Assembly: GCF_001426525.1 (NCBI RefSeq)
Contig: NZ_LMEW01000008.1
Span: forward strand, 62,387 to 126,386
Reading direction: 5' to 3'
Length of the DNA: 64,000 bases
Source of the DNA: Massilia sp. Root133
Lineage (GTDB): Bacteria; Pseudomonadota; Gammaproteobacteria; Burkholderiales; Burkholderiaceae_D
Shown here piece after piece: positions 1 to 8,838 of this stretch. The number at the start of each line of letters is the position of its first letter. The first letter of the stretch is position 1. Position numbers and translations under genes: made by a program. The notes under the pieces were generated by a model, which was not told where the DNA came from, did not search any database, and saw only the letters and a list, made by a program, of their open reading frames with translations.

Positions 1-111
1 CGTCGCGGCCTCGTGCACCTGCCAGCCTTCCCGTTCCAGCGCGCCGCGCACGAAGCGGCGGATGTGGGGCTCGTCTTCCACGAGCAGGGCCGTGCCGGTA
101 AAATCACTCAT
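1..111 (-). CDS. kdpE: KdpE response regulator, N-terminal fragment (cut by window edge)
   Basis: Only the first 37 codons lie in the window; the gene continues beyond position 1. The reverse-strand ATG at 111 opens a reading frame starting MSDFTGTALLVEDEPHIRRF, the start of a response-regulator receiver domain with the acidic 'EDE' pocket that helps bind magnesium beside the phosphoacceptor aspartate. The start overlaps the last codons of kdpD by 8 bp, the usual coupling of kdpD and kdpE. By family knowledge KdpE is phosphorylated by KdpD and activates kdpFABC under potassium limitation. The DNA-binding domain is not visible here, so the call rests on the receiver start and on position. Confidence 0.9.
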   Translation of the reverse strand, partial: MSDFTGTALLVEDEPHIRRFVRGALEREGWQVHEAAT

Positions 112-2809
112 CGCCGTCCTCCATGTCGTCGTCCGGCGGCAGTGCCGGGGGCGTCCCGAGCGGCAGCGCGAACGTGAACGCGACGCCGCCTCCGGGGCGG
201 TTGGCCGCGCGGATCGTGCCGCCGTGCGCGCCCACGATCGCACGGCAGATGGCCAGGCCGAGCCCCACGCCGGGCTTGGCCGATTCCCGTTCGCCGCGCG
301 TGAATTTCTCGAACACGGCGTCCTCCTGGCCGGGCGGCAGGCCCGGGCCGTCGTCCGTCACCGCGACGTTCAGCCACTGCCCGTGCCGTTCCGCGGACAC
401 GGCCACCGTGCTGCCGGGTGGCGTGTACTTGCCCGCGTTTTCCAGCAGGTTGGACAGCACGCGTTCGACCAGCACGGCATCGTACTGCACGAGCGGGAGG
501 TCGGCCGGCACGTGCGTTTCCACGACGCGGCCGGCCAGCGCGCCGCGGCTGGCCGCCAGGGCGCTGCCGATGACTTCCTCGACCGGCTGCCACTGGAGCC
601 TCAGCTTCACGTCGCCGCTCTCGATGCGCGCCATGTCGAGCAGATTCGTGACGAGCCGCCCCATGCGCACCGTTTCCTCGCGCAACGCGTCCGCCATCGC
701 GCGCTGTCCGGGCGCCAGCGGTGGCGCGGAGCCCGCCAGCGCCTCGGCCTGCGCCATCAGCGACGTGAGCGGCGTGCGCAGGTCGTGCGACAGCGCCGCC
801 AGCAGCGAATTGCGCAGCCGCTCCGATTCGATGCGGACCAGCGCGTCCTGAGCGACCTCGATGTAGTGCACCCGTTCCAGCGCGATGGCGGCCAGCGCCG
901 CGAACGTGTCGAGCTGCTGGCGTTGCTCCGGCGCCGTCAGCCAGTGCGGCGTGGTCGCCTCGATCGCGAGCACGCCCCGCGTGCGCATGGGCGCGACCAG
1001 CGGCATGTAGAAGACGGGGCTGCCGGGCAGGGTGTCGGTGCCCATGCCCGCGCTGGCGCCGTGGTCGAACGCCCATTGCGCGATGCCGGTGTCGAGCGCC
1101 GCGATGGCGTCGCCGCCGGACACGGTCATGCGACCGGCCGCGTCCGGCACCAGCAGGACCGTGCGTGCGCCGAACGTGCGTCCGATGGCGTCGCGCGTCG
1201 CCTCCTGGATCTGCTCCGTCTGCAGCACGCCGGACAGGGCACGGGCGAATTCGTACAACGCGCGCGTGCGGCTTTCGCGCCGCGCGGCGACGTGCGCCTG
1301 GAAGCGCAAGCCGGCCGTGAGGTGTCCCGTGATCAGGCCGACCGCCAGCATCACGCCGAACGCCACCAGGTACTGGATGTCCGAGATCGCGAACGTGAAG
1401 CGCGGCGGGACAAAGAAGAAGTCGAAGCAGGCCACGCTGACGCAGGTCGCGGTGACGGACGGACCGCGTCCGAGGCGCACCGCCACCAGCAGCACGACGA
1501 GCAGGAACAGCATGGCGATGTTGGCCAGGTCCAGGTGGCCCACGGCGGGCGTCAACGCGAGCGCCATGCCGAGGCTGGACAGGACCGCCGCGCCATGGGC
1601 CGCGACGGCGGCGCGGACGTCGGCGGAACGCGCGACGGGGACCGGCCGGACGGTGTCCGGCGTCGGTGCCGGCAGCACGGCGACTTCGAGCAGTTCGACG
1701 TCGGGCGCCAGCCGGGCGATGCGCCGGCCGCACGCGACCTGCCACGGCCAGCGCGCCTGGCTCCGGCCGAGCGCGATGCGGGCCAGGTTGTGGTCGCGCG
1801 CGTAGTCGACGACCGTGGCTTCCACACTGTCGCCCGACAGGACCGCGGTGACCGCGCCGAGGCTGCGCGCCAGCTTGAACGTGTCCAGGATGCGCTCGCG
1901 CCGGGCCGCGTCGAGACGTTGCAGGGCCGGCGTCTCGACGTAGACCAAGTGCCAGTCGGCGCCCAACTGGGCCGCGAGGCGCGCGGCGCTGCGCACGATC
2001 CCTTCCGCGCCCGGTCCGGGGCCGACGCAGGCGAGGAATGCCGTCCCGGTGCGCCACACGGCATCGATCGACTGTTCGACGCGGTAGGCGCGCACGTCGT
2101 CGCCGATGCGCTCCGCCGTGCGCCGCAACGCCAGTTCGCGTAACGCGATGAGGTTCCCCTTGCGGAAGAAATTGCGGCCCGCCCGCTCGGCCTGCGCCGG
2201 CTGGTACACCTTGCCGAGTTTCAGGCGCGCCAGCAGCTCGTCCGCCGGCAGGTCGACCAGCACGACCTCGTCGGCCGCGTCGAACACGGAGTCCGGCACC
2301 GTCTCGCCTACGCGCACGCCCGTGATGCCGCCGACCACGTCGTTCAGGCTCTCCAGGTGCTGCACGTTCACCGTCGTGAACACGTCGATGCCCGCGGCCA
2401 GCAGCTCGTCGACGTCCTGCCAGCGCTTCGGATGGCGCGAGCCGGGGACGTTCGAATGCGCCAGCTCGTCGACGAGCACCAGTGCCGGGCGCCGGTCCAG
2501 CGCAGCGTCGATGTCGAATTCCGGCAGCACTTTGCCGCGGTAGGCAATCTGGCGGCGGGGCAGGACCTCCATGCCGTCCAGCAGCGCTTCCGTTTCGGCG
2601 CGGCCATGCGTCTCGACGACGCCGACCAGCACGGCGCGCGTGGCGGCGAGCTGGCGCGCCGCGGACAGCATCGCGTACGTCTTGCCGACGCCGGCCGACG
2701 CGCCGAAGTAGATGCGCAGCCGGCCGCGCGCCGCGCGCAGTTCTTCTTCCTGCACGCGGGCCAGCAACGCGTCCGGATCGCGCCGCACCTCGTCCCCGGG
2801 CACGCTCAC
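104..2809 (-). CDS. kdpD: Sensor histidine kinase KdpD
   Basis: 901 aa, close to the usual KdpD length of about 895. The N-terminal KdpD domain carries a Walker-A-like GASAGVGKT (residues 36-44), followed by a universal-stress-like domain to about 380. Hydrophobic membrane segments lie at about 405-500, then a GAF-like region. The phosphoacceptor box SHDLRTP has His675, and a C-terminal HATPase domain has N and G boxes (NLLENAGKY, DDGPGL, GVGLGLAI). The protein senses potassium limitation or osmotic signals at the inner membrane and phosphorylates KdpE. The start is a GTG (2807-2809); the upstream ATG at 2823 is in another frame. It lies 10 bp after kdpC and overlaps kdpE. Confidence 0.97.
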   Translation of the reverse strand: MSVPGDEVRRDPDALLARVQEEELRAARGRLRIYFGASAGVGKTYAMLSAARQLAATRAVLVGVVETHGRAETEALLDGMEVLPRRQIAYRGKVLPEFDIDAALDRRPALVLVDELAHSNVPGSRHPKRWQDVDELLAAGIDVFTTVNVQHLESLNDVVGGITGVRVGETVPDSVFDAADEVVLVDLPADELLARLKLGKVYQPAQAERAGRNFFRKGNLIALRELALRRTAERIGDDVRAYRVEQSIDAVWRTGTAFLACVGPGPGAEGIVRSAARLAAQLGADWHLVYVETPALQRLDAARRERILDTFKLARSLGAVTAVLSGDSVEATVVDYARDHNLARIALGRSQARWPWQVACGRRIARLAPDVELLEVAVLPAPTPDTVRPVPVARSADVRAAVAAHGAAVLSSLGMALALTPAVGHLDLANIAMLFLLVVLLVAVRLGRGPSVTATCVSVACFDFFFVPPRFTFAISDIQYLVAFGVMLAVGLITGHLTAGLRFQAHVAARRESRTRALYEFARALSGVLQTEQIQEATRDAIGRTFGARTVLLVPDAAGRMTVSGGDAIAALDTGIAQWAFDHGASAGMGTDTLPGSPVFYMPLVAPMRTRGVLAIEATTPHWLTAPEQRQQLDTFAALAAIALERVHYIEVAQDALVRIESERLRNSLLAALSHDLRTPLTSLMAQAEALAGSAPPLAPGQRAMADALREETVRMGRLVTNLLDMARIESGDVKLRLQWQPVEEVIGSALAASRGALAGRVVETHVPADLPLVQYDAVLVERVLSNLLENAGKYTPPGSTVAVSAERHGQWLNVAVTDDGPGLPPGQEDAVFEKFTRGERESAKPGVGLGLAICRAIVGAHGGTIRAANRPGGGVAFTFALPLGTPPALPPDDDMEDGDE

Positions 2810-2819
2810 GCTTTCGTCC

Positions 2820-3395
2820 TCATGGTGCCTTGCCGTCCAGAGCGAGGTTCAGCGCCAGCACGTTGACGCGCGCCTCGCCGAGGAAGCCCAGGGCCGGGTC
2901 TTGCCGGTAGCGGTCGATCAGGGCGCGCACCTGCGCCACGGGCAGCCTGCGCGCCGCGGCGACGCGCGCGGCCTGGTATTCGGCGGCCGCCACGCTGATC
3001 TCGGGATCGAGGCCGCTGGCGGACGCGGTGACGAGGTCGACGGGGATGGGCGCATGGTTGCCGGGGGCGAGCGCCTTGAGCGCGTCGATGCGGGCCTTGA
3101 CGGCGTCCAGCAGCGCGGGATTGGTCGGCCCCTGGTTGGAGCCGCCGGAGCCGGCCGCATTGTCCGCCATCGGCGCAGTGGCCGACGGGCGGCCCCAGAA
3201 ATGGCCGGGCGCGGAGAACGGCTGGCCGATCAGGGTCGAGCCGACGGCCTTGCCGTTCGCTTCGATCAGGCTGCCGCCGGCCTGGTGCGGGAAGACGGCG
3301 CGGCCGATACCGGTGACGGCGGCCGGGTAGAGCACGCCGCACAGCAGCGTCAGGGCGCCGAACAGGACGAGCGTGGGACGAAACAGGGAGGTCAT
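2820..3395 (-). CDS. kdpC: K+-transporting ATPase subunit KdpC
   Basis: 191 aa, the normal KdpC size. It starts [20 protein letters not shown], a single N-terminal membrane helix, then the periplasmic domain with the family signatures [14 protein letters not shown] and [10 protein letters not shown], and ends with the conserved region [18 protein letters not shown]. KdpC stabilises the KdpFABC complex and raises its affinity for ATP and potassium. The ATG at 3395 follows the kdpB stop by 14 bp. The reading frame is open far upstream, but that extension is a shadow of kdpB. Confidence 0.97.
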   Translation of the reverse strand: MTSLFRPTLVLFGALTLLCGVLYPAAVTGIGRAVFPHQAGGSLIEANGKAVGSTLIGQPFSAPGHFWGRPSATAPMADNAAGSGGSNQGPTNPALLDAVKARIDALKALAPGNHAPIPVDLVTASASGLDPEISVAAAEYQAARVAAARRLPVAQVRALIDRYRQDPALGFLGEARVNVLALNLALDGKAP

Positions 3396-3409
3396 GGTGG
3401 TCTCCAGGT

Positions 3410-5527
3410 TCAGACGAGGTTCAGCGCCGCGAGCAGCATGTCGATCAGCTTGATGCCGATGAACGGCAGAATGATACCGCCGACGCCGTAGACGAGCAGG
3501 TTGCGGCGCAGCAGGGCGGTGGCGCCGATCGCGCGGAAGCGCACGCCGCGCAGCGCGAGCGGGATCAGGAACACGATGATCAGCGCATTGAAGATCAGCG
3601 CGGACATGATCGCCGACGCCGGACTCGCGAGGTGCATCACGTCGAGCGCCCGCAGCTGCGGATAGGTGCCGACGAAGGCGGCGGGGATGATCGCGAAATA
3701 CTTGGCCACGTCGTTCGCGATCGAGAACGTGGTCAGCGCGCCGCGCGTCATGAGCATCTGCTTGCCGATCTCGACGATCTCCAGCAGCTTGGTCGGATTC
3801 GAGTCGAGGTCCACCATGTTGCCCGCTTCCTTGGCCGCCTGCGTGCCCGAGTTCATCGCCACGGCCACGTCGGCCTGCGCGAGCGCCGGGGCGTCGTTGG
3901 TGCCGTCGCCCGTCATCGCCACCATGCGGCCTTCCGACTGGTAAGTGCGGATCAGCTTCAGCTTGTCCTCCGGCGTGGCCTCGGCGAGGAAGTCGTCGAC
4001 CCCGGCCTCGGCGGCGATGGCGGCGGCCGTGAGCTTGTTGTCGCCCGTGATCATGACGGTCTTGATGCCCATGCGGCGCAGTTCCGCGAAGCGTTCCTTG
4101 ATGCCGCCCTTGACGATGTCCTTCAGCTCCACGACGCCCAGCACCCGGCCGTCCTCGGCCACGACGAGCGGGGTGCTGCCGCGGCGCGCGGCGTCTTCCG
4201 CGCTGCGCACGACGTCGGCCGGGAACGTTTCGCCGAGCGATTCGACGTGGCGGCGCACGGCGTCGTAGGCGCCCTTGCGGATGCGGCGCTCGCCGCAATC
4301 GACGCCGCTCATGCGGGTCTGCGCGGAAAACGGCACGAACACGGCGTGCAGGCTTTCCAGCTCGCGCTGCCGGATGCCGAAGCGCTTGGCGAGCACGACG
4401 ATGCTGCGGCCTTCCGGCGTCTCGTCCGCCAGCGACGCGAGTTGCGCCACGTCGGCCAGGTCGCGCTCGGCCACGCCGGTAGCGGGCAGGAACGCGGCCG
4501 CCTGGCGGTTGCCGAGCGTGATGGTGCCGGTCTTGTCGAGCAGCAGGACGTCGACGTCGCCGGCCGCTTCCACGGCGCGGCCCGACGTCGCGATCACGTT
4601 GGCGCGCATCATGCGGCTCATGCCCGCGACGCCGATGGCCGACAGCAGGCCGCCGATGGTCGTCGGGATCAGGCACACGAGCAGCGCGATCAGCACGGTG
4701 ATCGTAACCGGTGTGCCGGCCTTGGCGACGTCGACCGCGTACAGCGAGAACGGCAGCAGGGTCACCGTCACGACGAGGAACACGATGGTGAGCGCCACCA
4801 GCAGGATCGTCAGCGCGATCTCGTTGGGCGTCTTCTTACGCTTGGCGCCTTCGACCATCGCGATCATGCGGTCGAGGAAGGTCTCGCCCGGGTTCGTCGT
4901 CACCTTCACGACGAGCCAGTCGGACAGCACGCGGGTGCCGCCCGTGACGGCGGAAAAGTCGCCGCCGGATTCGCGGATCACCGGGGCGGATTCGCCCGTG
5001 ATCGCGCTCTCGTCCACCGATGCGACACCTTCGACGACCTCGCCGTCGATGGGCACGACGTCGCCGGCTTCGATCAGCACGTGGTTACCCTTGCGCAGGT
5101 CGCCGGCGGGGCAGGGCAGCCATGTGGTGCCGTGCTTCGGCACCGCCAGCTTCTTCGCCGTGACGGCTTCCTTCAGGCCGCGCAGCGAGGCCGCCTGGGC
5201 CTTGCTGCGGCCTTCGGCCAGCGCTTCCGCGAAGTTCGCGAACAGCACCGTGAACCACAGCCACACGGCGCAGGCGAGGATGAAGCCGGAAGGCGCTTCG
5301 CCCGTGCCGGCCAGGGCCTGCACGTACAGCAGCGTCGTGATGATGCTGCCGACGTACACAACGAACATGACGGGGCTGCGCAGCTGGGTGCGCACGCCGA
5401 GCTTCCTGAAGGCGTCGACGAGGGCGGGGCCGGCCAGCGTCGTGTCGAACATCGACAGGTGCCGGCCCGGCGCCGCGTCGGCCGGCGCGGCGATGGGCGC
5501 CGTCGCCGGGGATTTCATTTGGTTCAT
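3410..5527 (-). CDS. kdpB: K+-transporting ATPase catalytic subunit KdpB (P1A-type ATPase)
   Basis: 705 aa, the ATP-hydrolysing subunit of the high-affinity potassium pump in the inner membrane. The P-type hallmarks are visible: phosphorylation motif DKTGTIT at about residue 320, the TGES actuator loop ([12 protein letters not shown]), and the hinge motif [23 protein letters not shown]. Membrane helices occur in the M1-M2, M3-M4 and C-terminal blocks. A short N-terminal extension rich in Ala and Pro precedes the conserved part. It sits between kdpA (12 bp away) and kdpC in the standard order. Confidence 0.98.
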   Translation of the reverse strand: MNQMKSPATAPIAAPADAAPGRHLSMFDTTLAGPALVDAFRKLGVRTQLRSPVMFVVYVGSIITTLLYVQALAGTGEAPSGFILACAVWLWFTVLFANFAEALAEGRSKAQAASLRGLKEAVTAKKLAVPKHGTTWLPCPAGDLRKGNHVLIEAGDVVPIDGEVVEGVASVDESAITGESAPVIRESGGDFSAVTGGTRVLSDWLVVKVTTNPGETFLDRMIAMVEGAKRKKTPNEIALTILLVALTIVFLVVTVTLLPFSLYAVDVAKAGTPVTITVLIALLVCLIPTTIGGLLSAIGVAGMSRMMRANVIATSGRAVEAAGDVDVLLLDKTGTITLGNRQAAAFLPATGVAERDLADVAQLASLADETPEGRSIVVLAKRFGIRQRELESLHAVFVPFSAQTRMSGVDCGERRIRKGAYDAVRRHVESLGETFPADVVRSAEDAARRGSTPLVVAEDGRVLGVVELKDIVKGGIKERFAELRRMGIKTVMITGDNKLTAAAIAAEAGVDDFLAEATPEDKLKLIRTYQSEGRMVAMTGDGTNDAPALAQADVAVAMNSGTQAAKEAGNMVDLDSNPTKLLEIVEIGKQMLMTRGALTTFSIANDVAKYFAIIPAAFVGTYPQLRALDVMHLASPASAIMSALIFNALIIVFLIPLALRGVRFRAIGATALLRRNLLVYGVGGIILPFIGIKLIDMLLAALNLV

Positions 5528-5539
5528 GGCGACTCCGGG

Positions 5540-7345
5540 TTATTTGGTAAACAGTTGCAGGTGTTCGACGACGGGGCCGAGCGCGAGCGCCGGCACGTAG
5601 TTGAGCACGCCGACCAGCACGACCACGCCGACCAGCAGGCCCACGAACATCGGGCCGTGCGTGGGCATGGTGCCGGCCGTCGTCTGCAGGCGCTGCTTGG
5701 CCGCGAGCGAACCGGCGATCGCCAGCACCGGCACGATCACGCCGAAGCGTCCGAACCACATCGCGATCGCCAGCATCCAGTTGTAGAACGGGGTGTTGGC
5801 GGACAGGCCCGCGAACGCGCTGCCGTTGTTGTTGGCGGCCGAGCTGAACGCGTACAGGATTTCCGAGAAGCCGTGCGCGCCGGGATTGGCGACGCCGGCC
5901 CTGCCCGCGGCCGCCAGCACGGCGATGGCGGTGCCGGCCAGTACCAGCACGGGCGTGACGAGGATGGCGACCGACGTCATCTTCATCTCGTAGGCCTGGA
6001 TCTTCTTGCCGAGGTATTCCGGCGTGCGGCCGATCATCAGCCCGGCGATGAACACGGCCATGATCGCGAAGACCAGCATGCCGTACAGGCCGGAGCCGAC
6101 GCCGCCGAAGATGACCTCGCCGAACTGCATCAGCATGAGCGGCACCGCGCCGCCCAGCGGCGTGAACGAGTCGTGCATCGCGTTGACCGCGCCGCACGAC
6201 GCGGCCGTGGTGACGGCGGCGAACAGCGCGGAGGCGTCGATGCCGAAGCGCGTTTCCTTGCCCTCCATGTTGCCGCCCGCCTGCAGGGCGCCGGCGTTCT
6301 GGTCGACGCCCAGCGCGGCCAGCGCCGGGTGGGCCTGGTGCTCGGCCGTCATCACGCCGGCCGTCATCACGACGAACAGCACCGTCATCGCCGCCAGGAT
6401 CGCCCAGCCCTGGCGGCGGTCGCCGACGAGGCGGCCGAACGCGAAGCACAGGGCGGCCGGGATCAGGAAGATCGACACCATCTGGAACAGGTTCGACAGC
6501 GGGGTCGGGTTTTCATACGGGTGCGCGGAGTTCGCGTTGAAGAAGCCGCCGCCGTTCGTGCCCAGCATCTTGATCGCTTCCTGCGAGGCGACCGGGCCCA
6601 TCGCGATCGTCTGCGTCGTCGTGGTCACGGACTCCGTCACGGGCTGGCCTTGCGCATCGAGCACGGGCTGGCCGTGCGTGCCCGCCTTCGGCTGCGTGTA
6701 GGTGAGCGGTTCGAGCAACTGCACCTCCTGGTAGCCCGAGAAATTCTGGATGACGCCCTGGCCCATCAGGAACACGGCGAACACGAGCGACAGCGGCAGC
6801 AGCACGTACAGGGTGGTGCGCACGAGGTCGACCCAGAAATTGCCGATGGCGCGCGCCGACTTCGACGAGAAGCCGCGGATCAGCGCGAACACGACGGCGA
6901 TGCCGGTGGCGGCCGAGAAGAAGTTCTGGCACGTGAAGGCGAGCATCTGCGTGAGGTAGCTCATCGTCTGTTCGCCGCCATAGCCCTGCCAATTGGTGTT
7001 GCTGGCGAAGCTGACGGCGGTGTTGAACGCCGAATCGGGGCCGATGTTGGCGAGGCCCTGGGGATTGAAGGGCAGCCAGCCCTGGACCCGCTGCAGCAGG
7101 TAGACGACCAGCGTGCCGAGCGCGTTGAATGCGAGCAGGGACAGCGCATAGGTTTTCCAGTGCATGCCCGTGCCCGCGGCGACGCCGGCGGCGCGGTACA
7201 AGGCGGCCTCGATGCGATACAGCCAGCCGACGCCGGGCACGCGACCGCCTTCGGCCACGCGCGCGAGCAGGATGCCGAGCGGCCACGACAGGGCAAGCAG
7301 GATCACGAAAAACAGCGCCAATAGCGCCAGCGAATGCATGTCCAT
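5540..7345 (-). CDS. kdpA: K+-transporting ATPase channel subunit KdpA
   Basis: 601 aa, multi-spanning potassium-binding subunit related to Trk/Ktr channels. Typical pore-loop segments are present: [20 protein letters not shown] and the [18 protein letters not shown] region near the C terminus. I place the start at the ATG ending at 7345, which shares bases with the kdpF stop (TGATG); a GTG one codon upstream (7348) is also in frame. Translation is therefore probably coupled to kdpF. Together with KdpB and KdpC it forms the inducible high-affinity potassium pump. Confidence 0.97.
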   Translation of the reverse strand: MDMHSLALLALFFVILLALSWPLGILLARVAEGGRVPGVGWLYRIEAALYRAAGVAAGTGMHWKTYALSLLAFNALGTLVVYLLQRVQGWLPFNPQGLANIGPDSAFNTAVSFASNTNWQGYGGEQTMSYLTQMLAFTCQNFFSAATGIAVVFALIRGFSSKSARAIGNFWVDLVRTTLYVLLPLSLVFAVFLMGQGVIQNFSGYQEVQLLEPLTYTQPKAGTHGQPVLDAQGQPVTESVTTTTQTIAMGPVASQEAIKMLGTNGGGFFNANSAHPYENPTPLSNLFQMVSIFLIPAALCFAFGRLVGDRRQGWAILAAMTVLFVVMTAGVMTAEHQAHPALAALGVDQNAGALQAGGNMEGKETRFGIDASALFAAVTTAASCGAVNAMHDSFTPLGGAVPLMLMQFGEVIFGGVGSGLYGMLVFAIMAVFIAGLMIGRTPEYLGKKIQAYEMKMTSVAILVTPVLVLAGTAIAVLAAAGRAGVANPGAHGFSEILYAFSSAANNNGSAFAGLSANTPFYNWMLAIAMWFGRFGVIVPVLAIAGSLAAKQRLQTTAGTMPTHGPMFVGLLVGVVVLVGVLNYVPALALGPVVEHLQLFTK

Positions 7346-7434
7346 CACAAATCCTCCGCGCAGAACATGGCGTACAGCAGGTACGCGAGCAGCGCGCCCG
7401 ATGCGAGCGCGCCGATCAAGTAGAACAGTGTCAT
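7345..7434 (-). CDS. kdpF: K+-transporting ATPase small subunit KdpF
   Basis: A 29-codon ORF encoding one hydrophobic helix ([20 protein letters not shown]...), directly before kdpA and sharing bases with its start. Size, single membrane span and position match KdpF, the lipid-like stabilising peptide of the Kdp complex. The start ATG overlaps the stop of the preceding 30-aa ORF (ATGA). Confidence 0.88.
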   Translation of the reverse strand: MTLFYLIGALASGALLAYLLYAMFCAEDL

Positions 7435-7523
7435 TTTCGTTCTCCCAGTTTGGCGCAGCCGTTCGCCATGCCGGCGATCAGCACGGCGAACAGGACGATC
7501 GCGCCGATGAAGACGATATCCAT
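7431..7523 (-). CDS. 30-aa predicted membrane peptide upstream of kdpF
   Basis: The ORF reads [20 protein letters not shown], then [10 protein letters not shown]. It has a single hydrophobic helix of about 19 residues, then a short cytoplasm-like tail with a cysteine and three basic residues. The stop overlaps the kdpF ATG by 4 bp and the start lies 20 bp after the torF stop, so it is inside the operon and probably translationally coupled. I do not recognise it as a standard Kdp subunit. It could be an extra small partner of the pump or of KdpD. Support is tight packing, coupling and a clean membrane-peptide profile. Confidence 0.72.
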   Translation of the reverse strand: MDIVFIGAIVLFAVLIAGMANGCAKLGERK

Positions 7524-7543
7524 GGTGACCTCGTGTGGGTTGA

Positions 7544-8317
7544 TCAGAATGTCTTGCCGACGCTGGCGACGAGCGCCTTCCGGCCGAGGAACCTGCCGTT
7601 CGCGGGCGACGCGTAGGCCGCCTCGCCGGCGTTCGTGCCGACGAGGGCCGCCGTCACGCTCGCGATGCCGAAGTCCTTCGTGACGCCGATCTTGTAGTCC
7701 GTGTAGCTGGCGGCGTCGTGGTGGCGCACGTCCTGGCGGCCGGCGTGCAGGTTCAGCGTGAAGGTGTTGCCCAGGTCGACGTTGGCGCCGACGTCCAGGT
7801 AGCCGCTATGCCGGCTGTCGGTGAAGCCGAACAGGTTAGTGAGCGCCGACGAATACTTCACGTACGCGGGACCGTAGCCGAGCTGGCCGTAGAGTTCCGC
7901 CGTGTTCGCGTCGGCCGAACCGGGCACGTCCTTCAGGCCGTTGGCCGGATAGACGTAGCCCAGCACGCCGACGTCGTAGCTCACGTCGGTGGTCAGCTGG
8001 CCGCGCTTGCCGGCATACAAGTCCCACTCGACGTCGCCGCCGCCGCCCGCGTCCTTCGTCCACTTGATGGTGGACAGCCACGTGCCGGCGTACACGCCGG
8101 TCGGATCGTGCGTCCAGTCCGCGCCGCCCTGCAGCGCGGGCTGCAGGCGCGTCTGCGAGATGCCGCGGTAGCGGTAATCGGACGTGAGCGCGGCGTTGAA
8201 TGTCACGGTGTCGTCCGGCTGGGCAGTCCGGGCCGCCTGGGTTTCCTGGGCGTGCAGCGGTGCCGCCAGCGCCGCGAGGATGAATGGCGAAGCCAGGGTG
8301 AAGACTATGTTTTTCAT
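7544..8317 (-). CDS. TorF family putative outer-membrane porin, first gene of the kdp operon
   Basis: 257 aa. The signal peptide (MKNIVFTLASPFILAALAAP, cleavage near LHAQ) is followed by a beta-barrel pattern with the family-typical opening TFNAALTSDYRYRGISQT, and the chain ends in phenylalanine (VGKTF) like many outer-membrane proteins. This matches the TorF / TIGR02001 family. It lies 20 bp before the small membrane ORF and kdpF on the same strand, with no terminator seen between them, so it is probably the first cistron of the Kdp operon. A role in letting potassium or osmolytes cross the outer membrane is inference. Confidence 0.85.
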   Translation of the reverse strand: MKNIVFTLASPFILAALAAPLHAQETQAARTAQPDDTVTFNAALTSDYRYRGISQTRLQPALQGGADWTHDPTGVYAGTWLSTIKWTKDAGGGGDVEWDLYAGKRGQLTTDVSYDVGVLGYVYPANGLKDVPGSADANTAELYGQLGYGPAYVKYSSALTNLFGFTDSRHSGYLDVGANVDLGNTFTLNLHAGRQDVRHHDAASYTDYKIGVTKDFGIASVTAALVGTNAGEAAYASPANGRFLGRKALVASVGKTF

Positions 8318-8551
8318 GATTGACGTTGATTCCTTGTTCTTGTCTTATTTTTCCAATAGCGACCCGTCCCGCGGCATGGACGGGGCGATGCGCTCTCCTT
8401 CTGCGGAAAAACCGGGGCCGCGTACGGCGCGCAGAGCGGCGGGAACGATCGTGACGTTCATGGCCGTGGCGCTCCGATCGGATGTCTGTCCACGTTGGAC
8501 CGCACGGCGTGCATGTGAGCTCCTTGGGCGTCGATTGCGATGCAGGAAGTG

Positions 8552-8578
8552 TAGAAAACGCCACGTAAAAATTTTCTA
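8552..8578. promoter_or_regulatory. Candidate operator upstream of torF-kdp (TAGAAAA-N13-TTTTCTA)
   Basis: A perfect 7-bp interrupted inverted repeat in an AT-rich patch about 235 bp before torF. On the reverse strand it reads as T-rich runs (TTTTTACG, TTTTCTACA), loosely like the T-rich site bound by KdpE before enterobacterial kdp. Assignment to KdpE is inference. Confidence 0.3.
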
Positions 8579-8615
8579 AAAAGACGACGGGTCTGGATAA
8601 AGGCGTCGTTTATGG

Positions 8616-8770
8616 GGCTGGGCGGCCAATGCCAGTCAGTTAAGAAGAGCCGTAGGGTGGGCACCCCGTGCCCGCCACACGTTTGCGGATCGCATGCGCT
8701 TTATGGGCTCGGGAGTCCACCCTGCGATCGATTCAGCAGCGCCTAACTGACCGGCATTAGGCTGGGCGGC
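8616..8770. mobile_element. MITE-like non-coding transposon, 133 bp, with target-site duplication
   Basis: The element spans 8627-8759. Its left end CAATGCCAGTCAGTTAAG (8627-8644) and the reverse complement of its right end, TAATGCCGGTCAGTTAGG (8742-8759), match at 15 of 18 positions. Immediately outside lies a perfect 11-bp direct repeat, GGCTGGGCGGC (8616-8626 and 8760-8770), as expected of a target duplication. Inside is a small hairpin (GGGCAC-ccc-GTGCCC, near 8660) and no ORF. It looks like an internally deleted insertion sequence moved in trans; 10-12 bp duplications are known in the IS4 superfamily, but I have not identified the parent. It sits 69 bp before kup. Confidence 0.75.
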
Positions 8771-8838
8771 GCCCTTTTTACAAAATCTTTACGGCCCCGC
8801 CGGTACGATGCCAGCACGATCATTGCTGGAGAACCTGG

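Larger units (their letters stand above)
8318..8838. other. Intergenic region between torF-kdp (leftward) and kup (rightward)
   Basis: About 520 bp without a supported gene. The torF-proximal half must hold the torF-kdp promoter; the kup-proximal half holds a 133-bp inverted-repeat element (described separately) and a T-rich stretch before kup. The 68-codon reverse-strand ORF at 8458-8664 runs into the mobile element and has no family signature, so I do not call it. Confidence 0.6.

Noticed and set aside
62-2143. 693-codon plus-strand frame opposite kdpD
   Set aside because: Same reason: biased composition, no homology pattern, and kdpD fully explains the stretch.
3632-7324. 1230-codon open frame on the plus strand opposite kdpA and kdpB
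   Set aside because: Its product is low-complexity His/Arg/Ala/Asp-rich with no domain, and kdpA/kdpB on the other strand are unambiguous. It is an antisense shadow of high-GC coding.
8458-8664. 68-codon reverse ORF in the torF-kup gap
   Set aside because: Its start lies inside the MITE-like element and it shows no conserved pattern.
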